A program made the position numbers and the translations under genes. Positions 30,198-39,299 of a stretch of DNA of 64,000 bases are shown here, piece after piece. Numbering within the stretch: position 1 is the stretch's first letter; every line of letters starts with the position of its first letter. The DNA is taken from positions 4,399,980-4,463,979 of the forward strand of contig NZ_KI912107.1 in NCBI RefSeq assembly GCF_000517085.1, in the 5' to 3' direction. Origin of the DNA: Saccharicrinis fermentans DSM 9555 = JCM 21142. Its GTDB lineage: Bacteria; Bacteroidota; Bacteroidia; Bacteroidales; Marinilabiliaceae. The notes beneath the pieces are model-generated. The model ran no database searches. It had not been told where the DNA came from and saw nothing but the letters and a program-made list of their open reading frames with translations.

Positions 30198-30228
30198 TAT
30201 AATTATTAGTTGACAAGTACTAACTATT

Positions 30229-30486
30229 ATGAAGGACTTAAATTTACAGATCATAACACCCGAAAAAATACTCTTTTCGGCCGATGTGGGATTTATTCAA
30301 TTACCAGGTTTTAATGGAAGTTTTACCGTTTTAAAAGACCATGCTCCCATTGTTTCAACCTTAGTTCCAGGTAAAATAAGAATATTTGCCAAAGATGGTA
30401 AAGAACATTTTTTTAACTGTAATGGTGGTGTTTTTGAATGTAAAAACAATAAAGCGTCCATATTGATGAGCTCAATGAAAGAATAA
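30229..30486 (+). CDS. atpC: F1F0 ATP synthase subunit epsilon (short form)
   Basis: 85 residues: only the N-terminal beta-sandwich domain (LNLQIITPEKILFSADVGFI; GSFTVLKDHAPIVSTL). The C-terminal two-helix inhibitory domain found in the roughly 130-residue E. coli protein is absent, a shape common in Bacteroidota. It should couple F1 to the c-ring but cannot insert helices to inhibit hydrolysis. It follows atpD by 31 nt and ends before a terminator. Confidence 0.93.
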   Translation: MKDLNLQIITPEKILFSADVGFIQLPGFNGSFTVLKDHAPIVSTLVPGKIRIFAKDGKEHFFNCNGGVFECKNNKASILMSSMKE

Positions 30487-30512
30487 CAATCAACATTATA
30501 TTGAATATATAG

Positions 30513-30544
30513 GCCGCAATCACACCCGATTACGGCTTTTTTTT
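30513..30544 (+). terminator. Intrinsic terminator after atpC
   Basis: GCCGCAATC (30513-30521) pairs with GATTACGGC (30528-30536) with one mismatch, around ACACCC, and a run of eight T follows. It closes the atpDC transcript. Confidence 0.88.
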
Positions 30545-30628
30545 GCTTAAAAAAACAAAGAATCTAATATTCCATACAAAACAATTAACTTTACACCATA
30601 TTCACGAAAGTGTCCAAATAATTACATA

Positions 30629-31684
30629 ATGGATACGGGTACTTGTAAACAATATATTTTGGAAAAGATATTAATCATCAGATTAAGTTCCATAGGGGAC
30701 ATCATTCAATGCATGTCGATTACAGGAGGTTTTAAAAACCACCATCCTAATGCAGAGGTACATTGGATTGTACGTAAGGATTTAGCATCACTTTTAAAAA
30801 TCGATCCCAGGATTGATCGGCTCATTGCGTTTGATCGCGAAGAGGGGATAGGTGGCCTTATCAAGCTCGCTTTTCAGCTAAAAAAAGAAAAATATACGCA
30901 CGTTTATGATGCACACAGCAACATACGTTCTAATATTTTAAAGGCTATTATTTGTCCGCCACTAACACATATTCAACAAATTACCCGAAAAAAAAGCAGA
31001 CTGAAAAGAATACTATTGTTCAATTTCAGAATTAACTTACTTCCTAAACCATTCAGAGCATTTGAATCATTTAGAAAGCCATTAATAAAATGGGGTATTC
31101 ATAATTTCTTCACCCCGCAAAACAATTGGGTATTTCCCACAGAAACAGAAGATAAATGTAGGCAACTACTAAAAAATCAACCTGCACAAACAATTACCCT
31201 GGTGCCTTCGGCCGCTTGGGAACTAAAACGCTGGCCAGTTTCCTATTGGAAAAAATTGATAGAATTACTACCTGATTTTCATTTTACCATATTAGCCGGA
31301 CCTCAAGATAACTTTTGTAACGATATAGCGGAAACAGCACCCGAACAAGTGTTGAATTTAGCCGGTAAAACCTCTTTACTAGAAAGCTTTTGTGTTACCT
31401 CAAAAGCTCAATACGTGGTAAGTGGCGATACTGGATTTTTACATGCTGCAGATCTTTTTAATGTTCCTGGTTGCGCCATAATAGGACCAACAGCCTTTGG
31501 CTATCCAACAGGAGAAAAAATGAAAATATTTGATTTACAGTTACCATGTCAACCTTGTAGTAAACATGGAAATACCAAATGTAAATTGCAGGAAATTAAA
31601 AAATGTTTGGTAGATATTACACCAGAACAAATTGTAGAAGAAATTAAAAAAAATATTTCTGTATTTTCAAAATCCTCCATTTAA
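30629..31684 (+). CDS. Glycosyltransferase family 9 (heptosyltransferase-like)
   Basis: 351 residues of the GT9/LPS heptosyltransferase type: IIRLSSIGDIIQCMSI at the start, PSAAWELKRWPVSYW, and VSGDTGFLHAADLFNVPGCAIIGPT near the C-terminus. Such enzymes add heptose or similar sugars to the lipopolysaccharide core in the cytoplasm. A CQPCSKHGNTKC cluster near the end is a common GT9 feature. It opens the plus-strand half of a glycan locus, 16 nt before a GT90-type gene. Confidence 0.9.
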   Translation: MDTGTCKQYILEKILIIRLSSIGDIIQCMSITGGFKNHHPNAEVHWIVRKDLASLLKIDPRIDRLIAFDREEGIGGLIKLAFQLKKEKYTHVYDAHSNIRSNILKAIICPPLTHIQQITRKKSRLKRILLFNFRINLLPKPFRAFESFRKPLIKWGIHNFFTPQNNWVFPTETEDKCRQLLKNQPAQTITLVPSAAWELKRWPVSYWKKLIELLPDFHFTILAGPQDNFCNDIAETAPEQVLNLAGKTSLLESFCVTSKAQYVVSGDTGFLHAADLFNVPGCAIIGPTAFGYPTGEKMKIFDLQLPCQPCSKHGNTKCKLQEIKKCLVDITPEQIVEEIKKNISVFSKSSI

Positions 31685-31699
31685 CAATATGATTTAGAT

Positions 31700-32680
31700 A
31701 TGAGCAGCTTAAAAAAAACATACACCAACATAGTAACAGCCAAACACAAGAATTTAAAGCCTGTTTACTATCTAAAAAACTTTTTAAAGCTTAAAATACT
31801 ACCACAATTCACTCATAATAAGCTAGATAAAAAATTAAAAAAAATTAAAAAATTCGATATAAACTATATTCAAAATAGAGTCAACTATTACAATAAACTT
31901 GAAAATGAAACTGCCTTAAAAAAAAGTACAGGCACATTACAAGAATTTATATTTGATGGAAAAGAAAAAACTTATTTTTTTGACACTTGGAAATACACCC
32001 GTTTTTTTAAACCAGAATATAAATTTGCCTATAGATTTGGAGATGTCACCCAAATACCTGATGAACCCGCTATTGTAAAAAGTAGACCCATCAACGGTAA
32101 AAATCAAAATGCGGTTTTATTAAACTTAAACAAAATACGTCATTTTATTTATGTAAATGAAAGCAAGTCTCTCTCCAAAAAAAAAGATCAACTCGTATGG
32201 AGAGGTAATATTTGGAAACACCAACCCCAACGAATACTGTTTTTAGAAAAACATTTTAACAATCCACTTTGTAATGTTGGCCATGTAAATAAAGCAGACC
32301 TAGAAAGTAAATGGCAAGTTGATAAACTAAATATAGTGGAACAACTAAATTATAAATTTATTCTTTCGCTGGAAGGAAACGATGTGGCAACCAATTTAAA
32401 ATGGATCATGTCATCTCATTCAGTGGCAGTAATGCCAACTCCCAAATACGAGACCTGGTTTATGGAAGGGACACTTATTCCAGACTACCATTATATTCAC
32501 ATTAAGGACGATTATTCAGACTTAAACGATAAACTGAACTACTATATCCACCACCCTGAAAAAACGGAGGAAATACGTAAAAATGCCAACAAATACATTC
32601 ATCAATTCAAAAACAAAGAAAGAGAAGATCTGATTTCCTTATTGGTTCTACAAAAATACTTTTTTAAAACAAACTTATAA
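31700..32680 (+). CDS. Glycosyltransferase family 90-like (CAP10/LpsA type), copy 1
   Basis: 326 residues. The C-terminal half shows the family pattern: FILSLEGNDVATNLKWIMSS, VMPTPKYETWFMEGTLIPDY and HYIHIKDDYSDL. It also has VKSRPINGKNQNAVLLNLNK and a WRGN motif. This family transfers sugars such as xylose or galactose in LPS and capsule. It is strongly similar to the two minus-strand genes at 33937 and 34936, so the three form a local paralogous family. Confidence 0.88.
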   Translation: MSSLKKTYTNIVTAKHKNLKPVYYLKNFLKLKILPQFTHNKLDKKLKKIKKFDINYIQNRVNYYNKLENETALKKSTGTLQEFIFDGKEKTYFFDTWKYTRFFKPEYKFAYRFGDVTQIPDEPAIVKSRPINGKNQNAVLLNLNKIRHFIYVNESKSLSKKKDQLVWRGNIWKHQPQRILFLEKHFNNPLCNVGHVNKADLESKWQVDKLNIVEQLNYKFILSLEGNDVATNLKWIMSSHSVAVMPTPKYETWFMEGTLIPDYHYIHIKDDYSDLNDKLNYYIHHPEKTEEIRKNANKYIHQFKNKEREDLISLLVLQKYFFKTNL

Positions 32681-32748
32681 TAAGTATTTTAATAAGATAT
32701 AAAGCTTTAAACTTAATTCAACACACTTAAAACCTAATAAATAATAAC

Positions 32749-33870
32749 ATGCGTATTTGTATTACACGAACGGCTAAAAAGGCGTATTCAGAAACCTTTA
32801 TACATGATCAGATTACCCAATTTTCAAAACTAGCAGATATATATACAATATACAGAGGAATATACCCTGAAAGAAAAGAAGATGGCAGTCTCTTAAGTCC
32901 CAAGCCATTATGGATCATGCACAAAATTGTCAAAGTTTTTGTTGGTAGAAACAATTTTTTCGGTAATTACGGCGTAAAAAAATATTTACAAGAAAACAAA
33001 ATTGATACGGTGTTTGCCAATTATGGAATGTCAGGCTCATATATGGTTCCGGTATGCAAAACATTAAATATTCCATTAATTGTCATTTTTCATGGATATG
33101 ATGCCACAGAAAACAAAATCATCCGAAAATTTAGAAAAAAGTACCACAAGCTTTTTGACTACGCTTCAAGTATCATAGCTGTATCAGAAGAAATGAAGAA
33201 GAAACTTATTGCGCTGGATGCGAACCCTTCAAAAATTAAAGTAATTCCGTATGGTGTAGATATTTCTAAATTTAAACCCAACAACGAAATTATTACACAG
33301 AAAAAATTTCTTGCAGTGGGTCGTTTAACCGCAAAAAAAGCACCACTCACAACAATTTCGGCATTTAGTAAAGTATTAAAAAAATTCCCAGACGCTACAC
33401 TTACTATAGTAGGAAAAAAAACAGGTCTATTTGAAAAATGCGAACAATTGGTACAAGAATTAAAAATTAAAGATTCTGTAATTTTTACAGGAGCACTGCC
33501 ACACCATGAAATAGCTGCGTTAATGAGATCTTCATTGGCTTTTGTTCAGCACTCCATCACTGCTCACAATGGAGATATGGAAGGAACACCATTAGGTATT
33601 TTAGAAGCCAGTGCAACAGGACTACCTGTAGTAAGTACTCTGCATGGAGGTATAAAAGAGGCCATTATACACAACAAAACAGGTTATTTAATTGAAGAAA
33701 ACGATGAAGATAGCATGGCTAAATATATGATCGAAATTTGTAAAAATCCTATCCAGGCAAAAGAAATGGGTCGAAATGGACGATTGCATATTGAAAAAAA
33801 CTACAACCAACCAGTTCAAATAAAAAAAATATATGATATTATCTTAAATAACTACCAATCAAATAAATAA
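32749..33870 (+). CDS. Glycosyltransferase family 4
   Basis: 373 residues of the GT-B type. N-terminal acceptor domain with ETFIHDQITQFSKLADIYTIY; the C-terminal donor domain carries FLAVGRLTAKKAPLTTISAF and EGTPLGILEASATGLPVVST, with the EX7E-like motif typical of GT4. It uses a nucleotide-sugar to extend a surface glycan. It lies between the three GT90-type copies and ends convergently with the second copy. Confidence 0.92.
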   Translation: MRICITRTAKKAYSETFIHDQITQFSKLADIYTIYRGIYPERKEDGSLLSPKPLWIMHKIVKVFVGRNNFFGNYGVKKYLQENKIDTVFANYGMSGSYMVPVCKTLNIPLIVIFHGYDATENKIIRKFRKKYHKLFDYASSIIAVSEEMKKKLIALDANPSKIKVIPYGVDISKFKPNNEIITQKKFLAVGRLTAKKAPLTTISAFSKVLKKFPDATLTIVGKKTGLFEKCEQLVQELKIKDSVIFTGALPHHEIAALMRSSLAFVQHSITAHNGDMEGTPLGILEASATGLPVVSTLHGGIKEAIIHNKTGYLIEENDEDSMAKYMIEICKNPIQAKEMGRNGRLHIEKNYNQPVQIKKIYDIILNNYQSNK

Positions 33871-33905
33871 AAAAGAACGTCATTTTTTATAAAAGAAATA
33901 CTACC

Positions 33906-33930
33906 CCGGCCATCCATAAAGGATGGCTGG
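33906..33930. terminator. Hairpin between convergent genes
   Basis: CCGGCCATCC (33906-33915) pairs with GGATGGCTGG (33921-33930) with one G-T pair, around ATAAA. It lies between the GT4 stop at 33870 and the convergent GT90 stop at 33937. There is no long T-run on either side, so it may be a weak or factor-assisted terminator. Confidence 0.6.
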
Positions 33931-33936
33931 AAACAC

Positions 33937-34920
33937 TTACTTGTTAAGATCAAAATACTTTTTAAGAATTAAAAGTGATATTAACCTTTCTTGTTTTTTA
34001 TCTTTAAAATTATCCACATAAGCATTGGCATTTTTTATAATTTCCGCTGCTTTTTCTGGGTTATTTAGATAAAAATTCAATTTTTCATCTAAATCAGAAT
34101 AATCCTTTTTTATATGAATATAATGATAGTCAGGTATCAAGGTTCCTTCCATAAACCAAGTTTCATACTCAGGAGTAGGCATAACAGCAATAGAATTAGA
34201 TGACATCACCCATTTTAAATTAGTAGCAACATCATGTCCTTCAAGACTTAAAATAAACTTATACTTCAATTGCTCGCCCAAAGTCATCTTCTCTTTGAAC
34301 CATTTCTTTTCTCTAAACTTTCGAGATGTAACACCAATATCACATAATTCATTATCAAAATGGGCTTTAAAAAACGCTATCCTTTTCACCTTATTATCAG
34401 TAACATTGCCTCTCCATAATACAATATTTTTTTTATCACTAAAATCTATCTTATCCTTCACAAAGCCATAGTGTCGAATTTTATTGAGTTTCAGTAAAAT
34501 TGAATTTTTGTTATCACCATGAATAGGTCTACTTTTTACAAATGATGGCTCTTCTGGAATTGTTACAACGTCTCCAAATTCATAATTAAAGACATAATTT
34601 TTATTAAAATACTTTGTTAATTCGTAGGTGTCAAAAAAATAAGTAGAAAATGCGTGCCTAAACTTAAAATTTTTAATGGAGGTTGCATTATTAAGTTTAA
34701 AAGGCGCATCAAGTTTATTACAATAGTCAACCCTATATTTTACATAATCCAGATTTTTAATATTCTTTTCATCTAATAACTTAGACAATCTTGATTTATA
34801 CAAAAACTGAGGAATAGTATACTTTAAAAAATTAGTAGCATAAAAAAGCTCTTTAGAAGTGCTCATTCTTGTGGAGAGCAATTGCTTCACTGAATCTTTA
34901 ATTTTATATCCAGAAATCAT
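33937..34920 (-). CDS. Glycosyltransferase family 90-like, copy 2
   Basis: 327 residues with the same conserved blocks as the plus-strand copy: VKSRPIHGDNKNSILLKLNK, LVLWRGN-like VLWRGN, ILSLEGHDVATNLKWVMSS and MPTPEYETWFMEGTLIPDY. It lies 15 nt after the third copy, on the same strand. Likely a cytoplasmic sugar transferase acting on the same glycan as its paralogues, perhaps with a different acceptor. Confidence 0.88.
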   Translation of the reverse strand: MISGYKIKDSVKQLLSTRMSTSKELFYATNFLKYTIPQFLYKSRLSKLLDEKNIKNLDYVKYRVDYCNKLDAPFKLNNATSIKNFKFRHAFSTYFFDTYELTKYFNKNYVFNYEFGDVVTIPEEPSFVKSRPIHGDNKNSILLKLNKIRHYGFVKDKIDFSDKKNIVLWRGNVTDNKVKRIAFFKAHFDNELCDIGVTSRKFREKKWFKEKMTLGEQLKYKFILSLEGHDVATNLKWVMSSNSIAVMPTPEYETWFMEGTLIPDYHYIHIKKDYSDLDEKLNFYLNNPEKAAEIIKNANAYVDNFKDKKQERLISLLILKKYFDLNK

Positions 34921-34935
34921 ATCTAAATGTTAATA

Positions 34936-35898
34936 TTACGATTGAAATTGAAAATACTTATTTAAAACCAAAAGGGAAATAACTCTTTCCTGTTTTTTAT
35001 TCTTAAACTGCTGAATATATTGATGTGCATTTCTAATTATCTCCAATGCCTTATCTTCATTCTTCAAGTAATAATTTAACTTTTCATCTAAATCAGAAAA
35101 ATCCCTCTTAATAGATATATAATGATAATCAGGTATTAAAGTACCTTCCATAAACCAAGTCTCATATTCAGGTTTCGGCATTACCGCAATAGAATTAGAA
35201 GACATAATCCACTTTAAATTAGTAGCTACATCAATACCTTCAATACTCAATACAAACTTATAAGTTAACTGTTCGTCAATGGTTAGTTTTGGTTGTTTCC
35301 AAACGTCATCACATCTTGAATGCGGGGTAGCAGCAATATCACATAAGGTATTATTAAAATGCCGCTTGAAAAAATCTATTCTTTTTGTTGTACGCTCATC
35401 AATATGGCCACGCCACACAAGCAAATCCTTTTTCCTAGCATATTTGTATCTATCCTTAGAAAAGGTATAATGCCTTACCTTATTCAATTTTAATATGATT
35501 GAATTTTGATTTTCACCTTCTATAGGTCTACTTTTAACAAGAGTTGGTCCTTTGGGAATCGTAGTTACATCTCCAAATAAATAAGCTATTTTATTCTTTA
35601 AAGGAAAAAATTTTATATCCTGATATAAATCAAAAAAGTAAGAAGAATCTTTACCATTAAATTTATAATCTTTTAATGGAACAAAATCTGATAAAGTATA
35701 GTTTTTATCAAGCTTATTATAATAGTTTACTCTCTTTTGAAGGTAAGGGTCATTTAAATATTTTTTCTTAAAATATGAACCTAGCATAGCTCTATAAAAG
35801 GCTTTGGGAATAATAAATTTTATTCCATTATCCAGATAAAATAAGGCTTTAATATTTTTATGTCTAAAAGACTTTAATGTTCGGACAAAATTTCGCAT
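34936..35898 (-). CDS. Glycosyltransferase family 90-like, copy 3
   Basis: 320 residues, again with VKSRPIEGENQNSIILKLNK, LVWRGHID, LSIEGIDVATNLKWIMSS and MPKPEYETWFMEGTLIPDY. The last motif differs by Lys for Thr from the other copies. It lies 65 nt after the divergent transferase gene. The three copies probably arose by local duplication with an inversion. Confidence 0.88.
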   Translation of the reverse strand: MRNFVRTLKSFRHKNIKALFYLDNGIKFIIPKAFYRAMLGSYFKKKYLNDPYLQKRVNYYNKLDKNYTLSDFVPLKDYKFNGKDSSYFFDLYQDIKFFPLKNKIAYLFGDVTTIPKGPTLVKSRPIEGENQNSIILKLNKVRHYTFSKDRYKYARKKDLLVWRGHIDERTTKRIDFFKRHFNNTLCDIAATPHSRCDDVWKQPKLTIDEQLTYKFVLSIEGIDVATNLKWIMSSNSIAVMPKPEYETWFMEGTLIPDYHYISIKRDFSDLDEKLNYYLKNEDKALEIIRNAHQYIQQFKNKKQERVISLLVLNKYFQFQS

Positions 35899-35963
35899 AT
35901 GTAATCTCTAAATTTACGGACTCTGTTATGGGTAAAACTAATACATCCTACCAATAGACTTCA

Positions 35964-37013
35964 TTATTCATTCAAAAAACTAATAAACTTTTTACACTGA
36001 AATTCAAAACTCCACTTTTCATGATGATAAACATTTTCTTTATTTTGGGGTTTTAAATTATTCAACACTCGAACAATATCTTCATCTGGATGATAAAATA
36101 AAGACGTCTTTTTAAAATCTTCGAATTGACTAAAAAAGTGATCCATAATCAAGGGTATATTATAACCAAAGGCTAAATTAAAGGAACCAGATATCTTATT
36201 TTTATACTCCTCAATAGAAACGTGATTTGAATGAATAAGTGGCAAAATAAAATCACTGTTCTCCATATAACTCTGAAAAACATCCTTTTCTATAAATTTA
36301 TCCCAAAAAATACAGCTATGGTTACTATCATATTTTTCAAATTCCTTTCGAATATCCTGACCATGATCTTTCACAAAGATACTTTGTCCAAGAAATAAGA
36401 GTTTAACATTTTTATTCAGTTTTCCACTTTTAAAAGAATTCAACAAGGTATCATAGTCACGCCTGGATTTTTGCATTCTACCGGGAATAGTGACCCATAT
36501 TTCATCCTTTTGTTTATCTAATGGAATAGATTTATGTTTTTGAAAAAAAATAGGGTAGTAGGATGAACAATTCTTTTTTACAGGTAAACAATTGTCTATT
36601 CCATCCAACAAATAATCATTCAGAAAAAAATAGCCCTTCGCCTTTTTTACCAATTGAGAGTTCTTCTTTTCAATCAGCATTTTTTTATTGTGAACCAAGC
36701 CAAAATAATCCCTCTTTTTACTGGAGCATATTCTTAAAAGATTGGTTACAGGACTATATAAGGAACTATTAAAAATAACTTTTTCAATACGATTTTTTCT
36801 TAAAAAATTAAGAATTTTAAAGTGTCCAACACCCCATTGATTACTTCTAACAGTCAGAATATCTTCAAACATATCAAGATACTGAATTCTGCTTTTCATG
36901 CGGTAGTTACAAACCAAAAACAATTTAACCTCTGCAGACGACTTTAAATAAACAACTTGAGAATAAATACATTCATCATGGAAGTTATTAAATTCAACGA
37001 TGGCTACATTCAT
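35964..37013 (-). CDS. Putative GT-B glycosyltransferase
   Basis: 349 residues from ATG at 37013. A longer reading frame to 37214 exists, but it would overlap the divergent U32-family gene at 37088, and MNVAIVEFNNFHDE is a typical GT-B N-terminus. The C-terminal half has VTIPGRMQKSRRDYDTLLNSF and KLLFLGQSIFVK, like a donor-binding domain, and a later FNLAFGYNIPLIMD. No family can be given with confidence. It belongs to the glycan locus by position. Confidence 0.65.
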   Translation of the reverse strand: MNVAIVEFNNFHDECIYSQVVYLKSSAEVKLFLVCNYRMKSRIQYLDMFEDILTVRSNQWGVGHFKILNFLRKNRIEKVIFNSSLYSPVTNLLRICSSKKRDYFGLVHNKKMLIEKKNSQLVKKAKGYFFLNDYLLDGIDNCLPVKKNCSSYYPIFFQKHKSIPLDKQKDEIWVTIPGRMQKSRRDYDTLLNSFKSGKLNKNVKLLFLGQSIFVKDHGQDIRKEFEKYDSNHSCIFWDKFIEKDVFQSYMENSDFILPLIHSNHVSIEEYKNKISGSFNLAFGYNIPLIMDHFFSQFEDFKKTSLFYHPDEDIVRVLNNLKPQNKENVYHHEKWSFEFQCKKFISFLNE

Positions 37014-37022
37014 AGATTTTTT

Positions 37023-37057
37023 TTTGCTAAAGTAGTATTTATAATTAAGTACCTTTG
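37023..37057 (+). promoter_or_regulatory. Possible Bacteroidota promoter for the U32-family gene
   Basis: TTTG (37023-37026) and TACCTTTG (37050-37057) match the Bacteroidota -33 and -7 elements. The 23-nt spacer is longer than the 18 nt seen at the two other promoters here. Transcription would start near 37063, 25 nt before the gene. Confidence 0.5.
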
Positions 37058-37087
37058 CACCAGAATTATCATTATTGAAATTTTTTA

Positions 37088-38344
37088 ATGAAACGAGAAG
37101 AATTTGAAATAATGGCGCCAGTAGGTTCTTATGAATCTTTGAGAGCGGCCATTCAAGCAGGAGCCAATTCAGTGTATTTTGGAATTGAAGGATTGAATAT
37201 GCGCTCCAGATCATCCAACAATTTTACAGTCGACGATTTACACAAGATTGTTACGATAGCACAAGAAAAGCACGTTAAAACATATCTAACTGTAAACACT
37301 GTTCTTTACGATCAGGACTTAAACCTGATGCGAAAAGTAATTTTAGCAGCCAAAGAAGCCAATATATCGGCAGTAATAGCTTCTGATGTATCTGCTATTT
37401 CCTTTGCACGAGAAATAGGAGTAGAGATACACCTAAGTACACAGCTTAATATTTCAAATATCGAAGCCCTCAAATTCTACGCGCAGTTTGCTGATGTTGT
37501 GGTGTTAGCTCGTGAACTCGACATGGATCAAGTGGCTCAAATATATCGAGAAATTGAGCTTCAACAGATTAAAGGTCCAAATGGTCAATTAATTCAAATA
37601 GAAATGTTCTGTCATGGTGCACTATGTATGGCTGTATCAGGCAAATGTTACCTGAGCTTACATAATACTACTTCCTCGGCCAATAGGGGAGCCTGCTTAC
37701 AAACTTGTCGCAGAAGTTATATTGTAACCGATAAGGAAACAGGTCAAGAATTAGAAGTAGACAATGAATATATCATGTCACCCAAAGACTTAAAAACCAT
37801 TCACTTTTTAAATAAAATGGTGGATGCAGGGGTACGCGTATTTAAAATAGAGGGGAGAGCAAGAGGTCCAGAATATGTACATACGGTGGTAAAGGCGTAT
37901 AATGAAGCCTTAAATGCCATTCTGGAAGGCAACTTTAATCAAAGTAAAATTGATGGATGGGATAAAGAATTAAAAACAGTTTTTAACCGTGGTTTTTGGG
38001 ATGGATATTACTTGGGGCAAAAGCTAGGTGAATGGAGTCACAATTACGGAAACAGAGCCTCAAAACGAAAAATTTATATAGGTAAAGGAACCAACTACTT
38101 TCCTAAAATTGGTGTAGCAGAGTTTCTCATGGAAACACAAAGTTTGAAAGTAGGTGATGAAATACTCATTACAGGTCCAACCACAGGTGTAATAAAAATG
38201 AAGGTTCCTGAAATAAGAGTAGAATTAAAACCAGTAGAAGAGACCCAAAAAGGGGAGAGGTTCTCTATGCCTATTAAGGAAAAAATAAGACGATCAGACA
38301 AACTATATAAACTAGTTGATGCACATACCTCGTTGAATCAATAA
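37088..38344 (+). CDS. U32 peptidase-family protein, likely tRNA hydroxylation (TrhP-like)
   Basis: 418 residues. The U32 signature is clear: EMFCHGALCMAVSGKCYLS near 176-194, followed by RGACLQTCRRSY with cysteines typical of the family, and FKIEGRARGPEYV. U32 proteins of this length are now linked to prephenate-dependent hydroxylation of tRNA or rRNA, not proteolysis (family knowledge). Its promoter is listed separately. The gene is divergent from the glycosyltransferase gene at 35964. Confidence 0.88.
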   Translation: MKREEFEIMAPVGSYESLRAAIQAGANSVYFGIEGLNMRSRSSNNFTVDDLHKIVTIAQEKHVKTYLTVNTVLYDQDLNLMRKVILAAKEANISAVIASDVSAISFAREIGVEIHLSTQLNISNIEALKFYAQFADVVVLARELDMDQVAQIYREIELQQIKGPNGQLIQIEMFCHGALCMAVSGKCYLSLHNTTSSANRGACLQTCRRSYIVTDKETGQELEVDNEYIMSPKDLKTIHFLNKMVDAGVRVFKIEGRARGPEYVHTVVKAYNEALNAILEGNFNQSKIDGWDKELKTVFNRGFWDGYYLGQKLGEWSHNYGNRASKRKIYIGKGTNYFPKIGVAEFLMETQSLKVGDEILITGPTTGVIKMKVPEIRVELKPVEETQKGERFSMPIKEKIRRSDKLYKLVDAHTSLNQ

Positions 38345-38433
38345 AACATCTTTATCTCATTAATAAGAACATGGGTGTACAACGATCGAACTATGTTACA
38401 ACTTAAAATTACAAGAAGCTTAAAAACTGAAAA

Positions 38434-39234
38434 ATGAAATACCAAGGCAATATTATTAAAATGAAAAGCTCTTTAGCTGAACCGGTTGAATATGTGCTTC
38501 CCATAGGTGATAAACACATTGCACTCAATAAATTCATTCATCAAAAAATTATTTTAACATACCTACACCAAATCAATTGTATTTCCTGTGGTAATAAAAC
38601 CAACAAATCGTTTGGACAAGGCTTTTGTTATACCTGCTTTACAGAATCTCCACAGGCAAGCGAATGCGTCTTACATCCTGATAAATGTAAAGCACACTTA
38701 GGTATTTCCAGAGATCAAGAATGGGCAAATGACCATTGTCTTCAACCACATGTTGTGTATTTGGCCGTATCATCCAATTTAAAAGTAGGAATCACCCGTA
38801 AAACACAAATACCAACACGTTGGATTGACCAGGGAGCCTCACGCGCTATTATAGTCGCGGAAACACCTAACAGACACATCGCAGGAACCATAGAAAAATT
38901 TCTAATGCAATTTTATTCTGATAAAACAAGTTGGCAAGGCATGTTAAAGGGAAAAATAGAGCAAATTAATTTACACAGCGAAAAAGAAAAGGCCTATCAT
39001 TATTTACCCAATGAGTTAAAACAATACTGCACTTCCGACAACAACATAAGCGAAATACATTTTCCTGTGGACCAGTATCCCACAAAAATTAGCAGCTTAA
39101 GTTTTGATAAATCAGAGAAGATAGAAGGTATTTTAACCGGAATAAAAGGTCAATATCTGTTACTGGATAACTCATTCGTGCTAAATATTAGAAAACACAA
39201 TGGATACCTAATTGAAATAGAAACACCTGAGTAA
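38434..39234 (+). CDS. DUF2797 protein with zinc-ribbon-like cysteines
   Basis: 266 residues of the DUF2797 family. Cysteines CISCGNK, GFCYTCF and ECVLHPDKC in the first 90 residues suggest a zinc-binding site; the middle has VYLAVSSNLKVGITRKTQIPTRWIDQGAS, resembling a GIY-YIG-type fold. Function is unknown. It follows the U32-family gene by 89 nt on the same strand. Confidence 0.85.
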   Translation: MKYQGNIIKMKSSLAEPVEYVLPIGDKHIALNKFIHQKIILTYLHQINCISCGNKTNKSFGQGFCYTCFTESPQASECVLHPDKCKAHLGISRDQEWANDHCLQPHVVYLAVSSNLKVGITRKTQIPTRWIDQGASRAIIVAETPNRHIAGTIEKFLMQFYSDKTSWQGMLKGKIEQINLHSEKEKAYHYLPNELKQYCTSDNNISEIHFPVDQYPTKISSLSFDKSEKIEGILTGIKGQYLLLDNSFVLNIRKHNGYLIEIETPE

Positions 39235-39299
39235 ATATTCACGTCACTAAAATCTTTTAATCAAACAATTAAATATAATCATTAGTGAAAGTATTTGAT

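Noticed and set aside
37014-37214. N-terminal extension of the glycosyltransferase at 35964-37013
   Set aside because: It would overlap the divergent U32-family gene and its promoter; the internal Met at 37013 gives a normal GT-B start.
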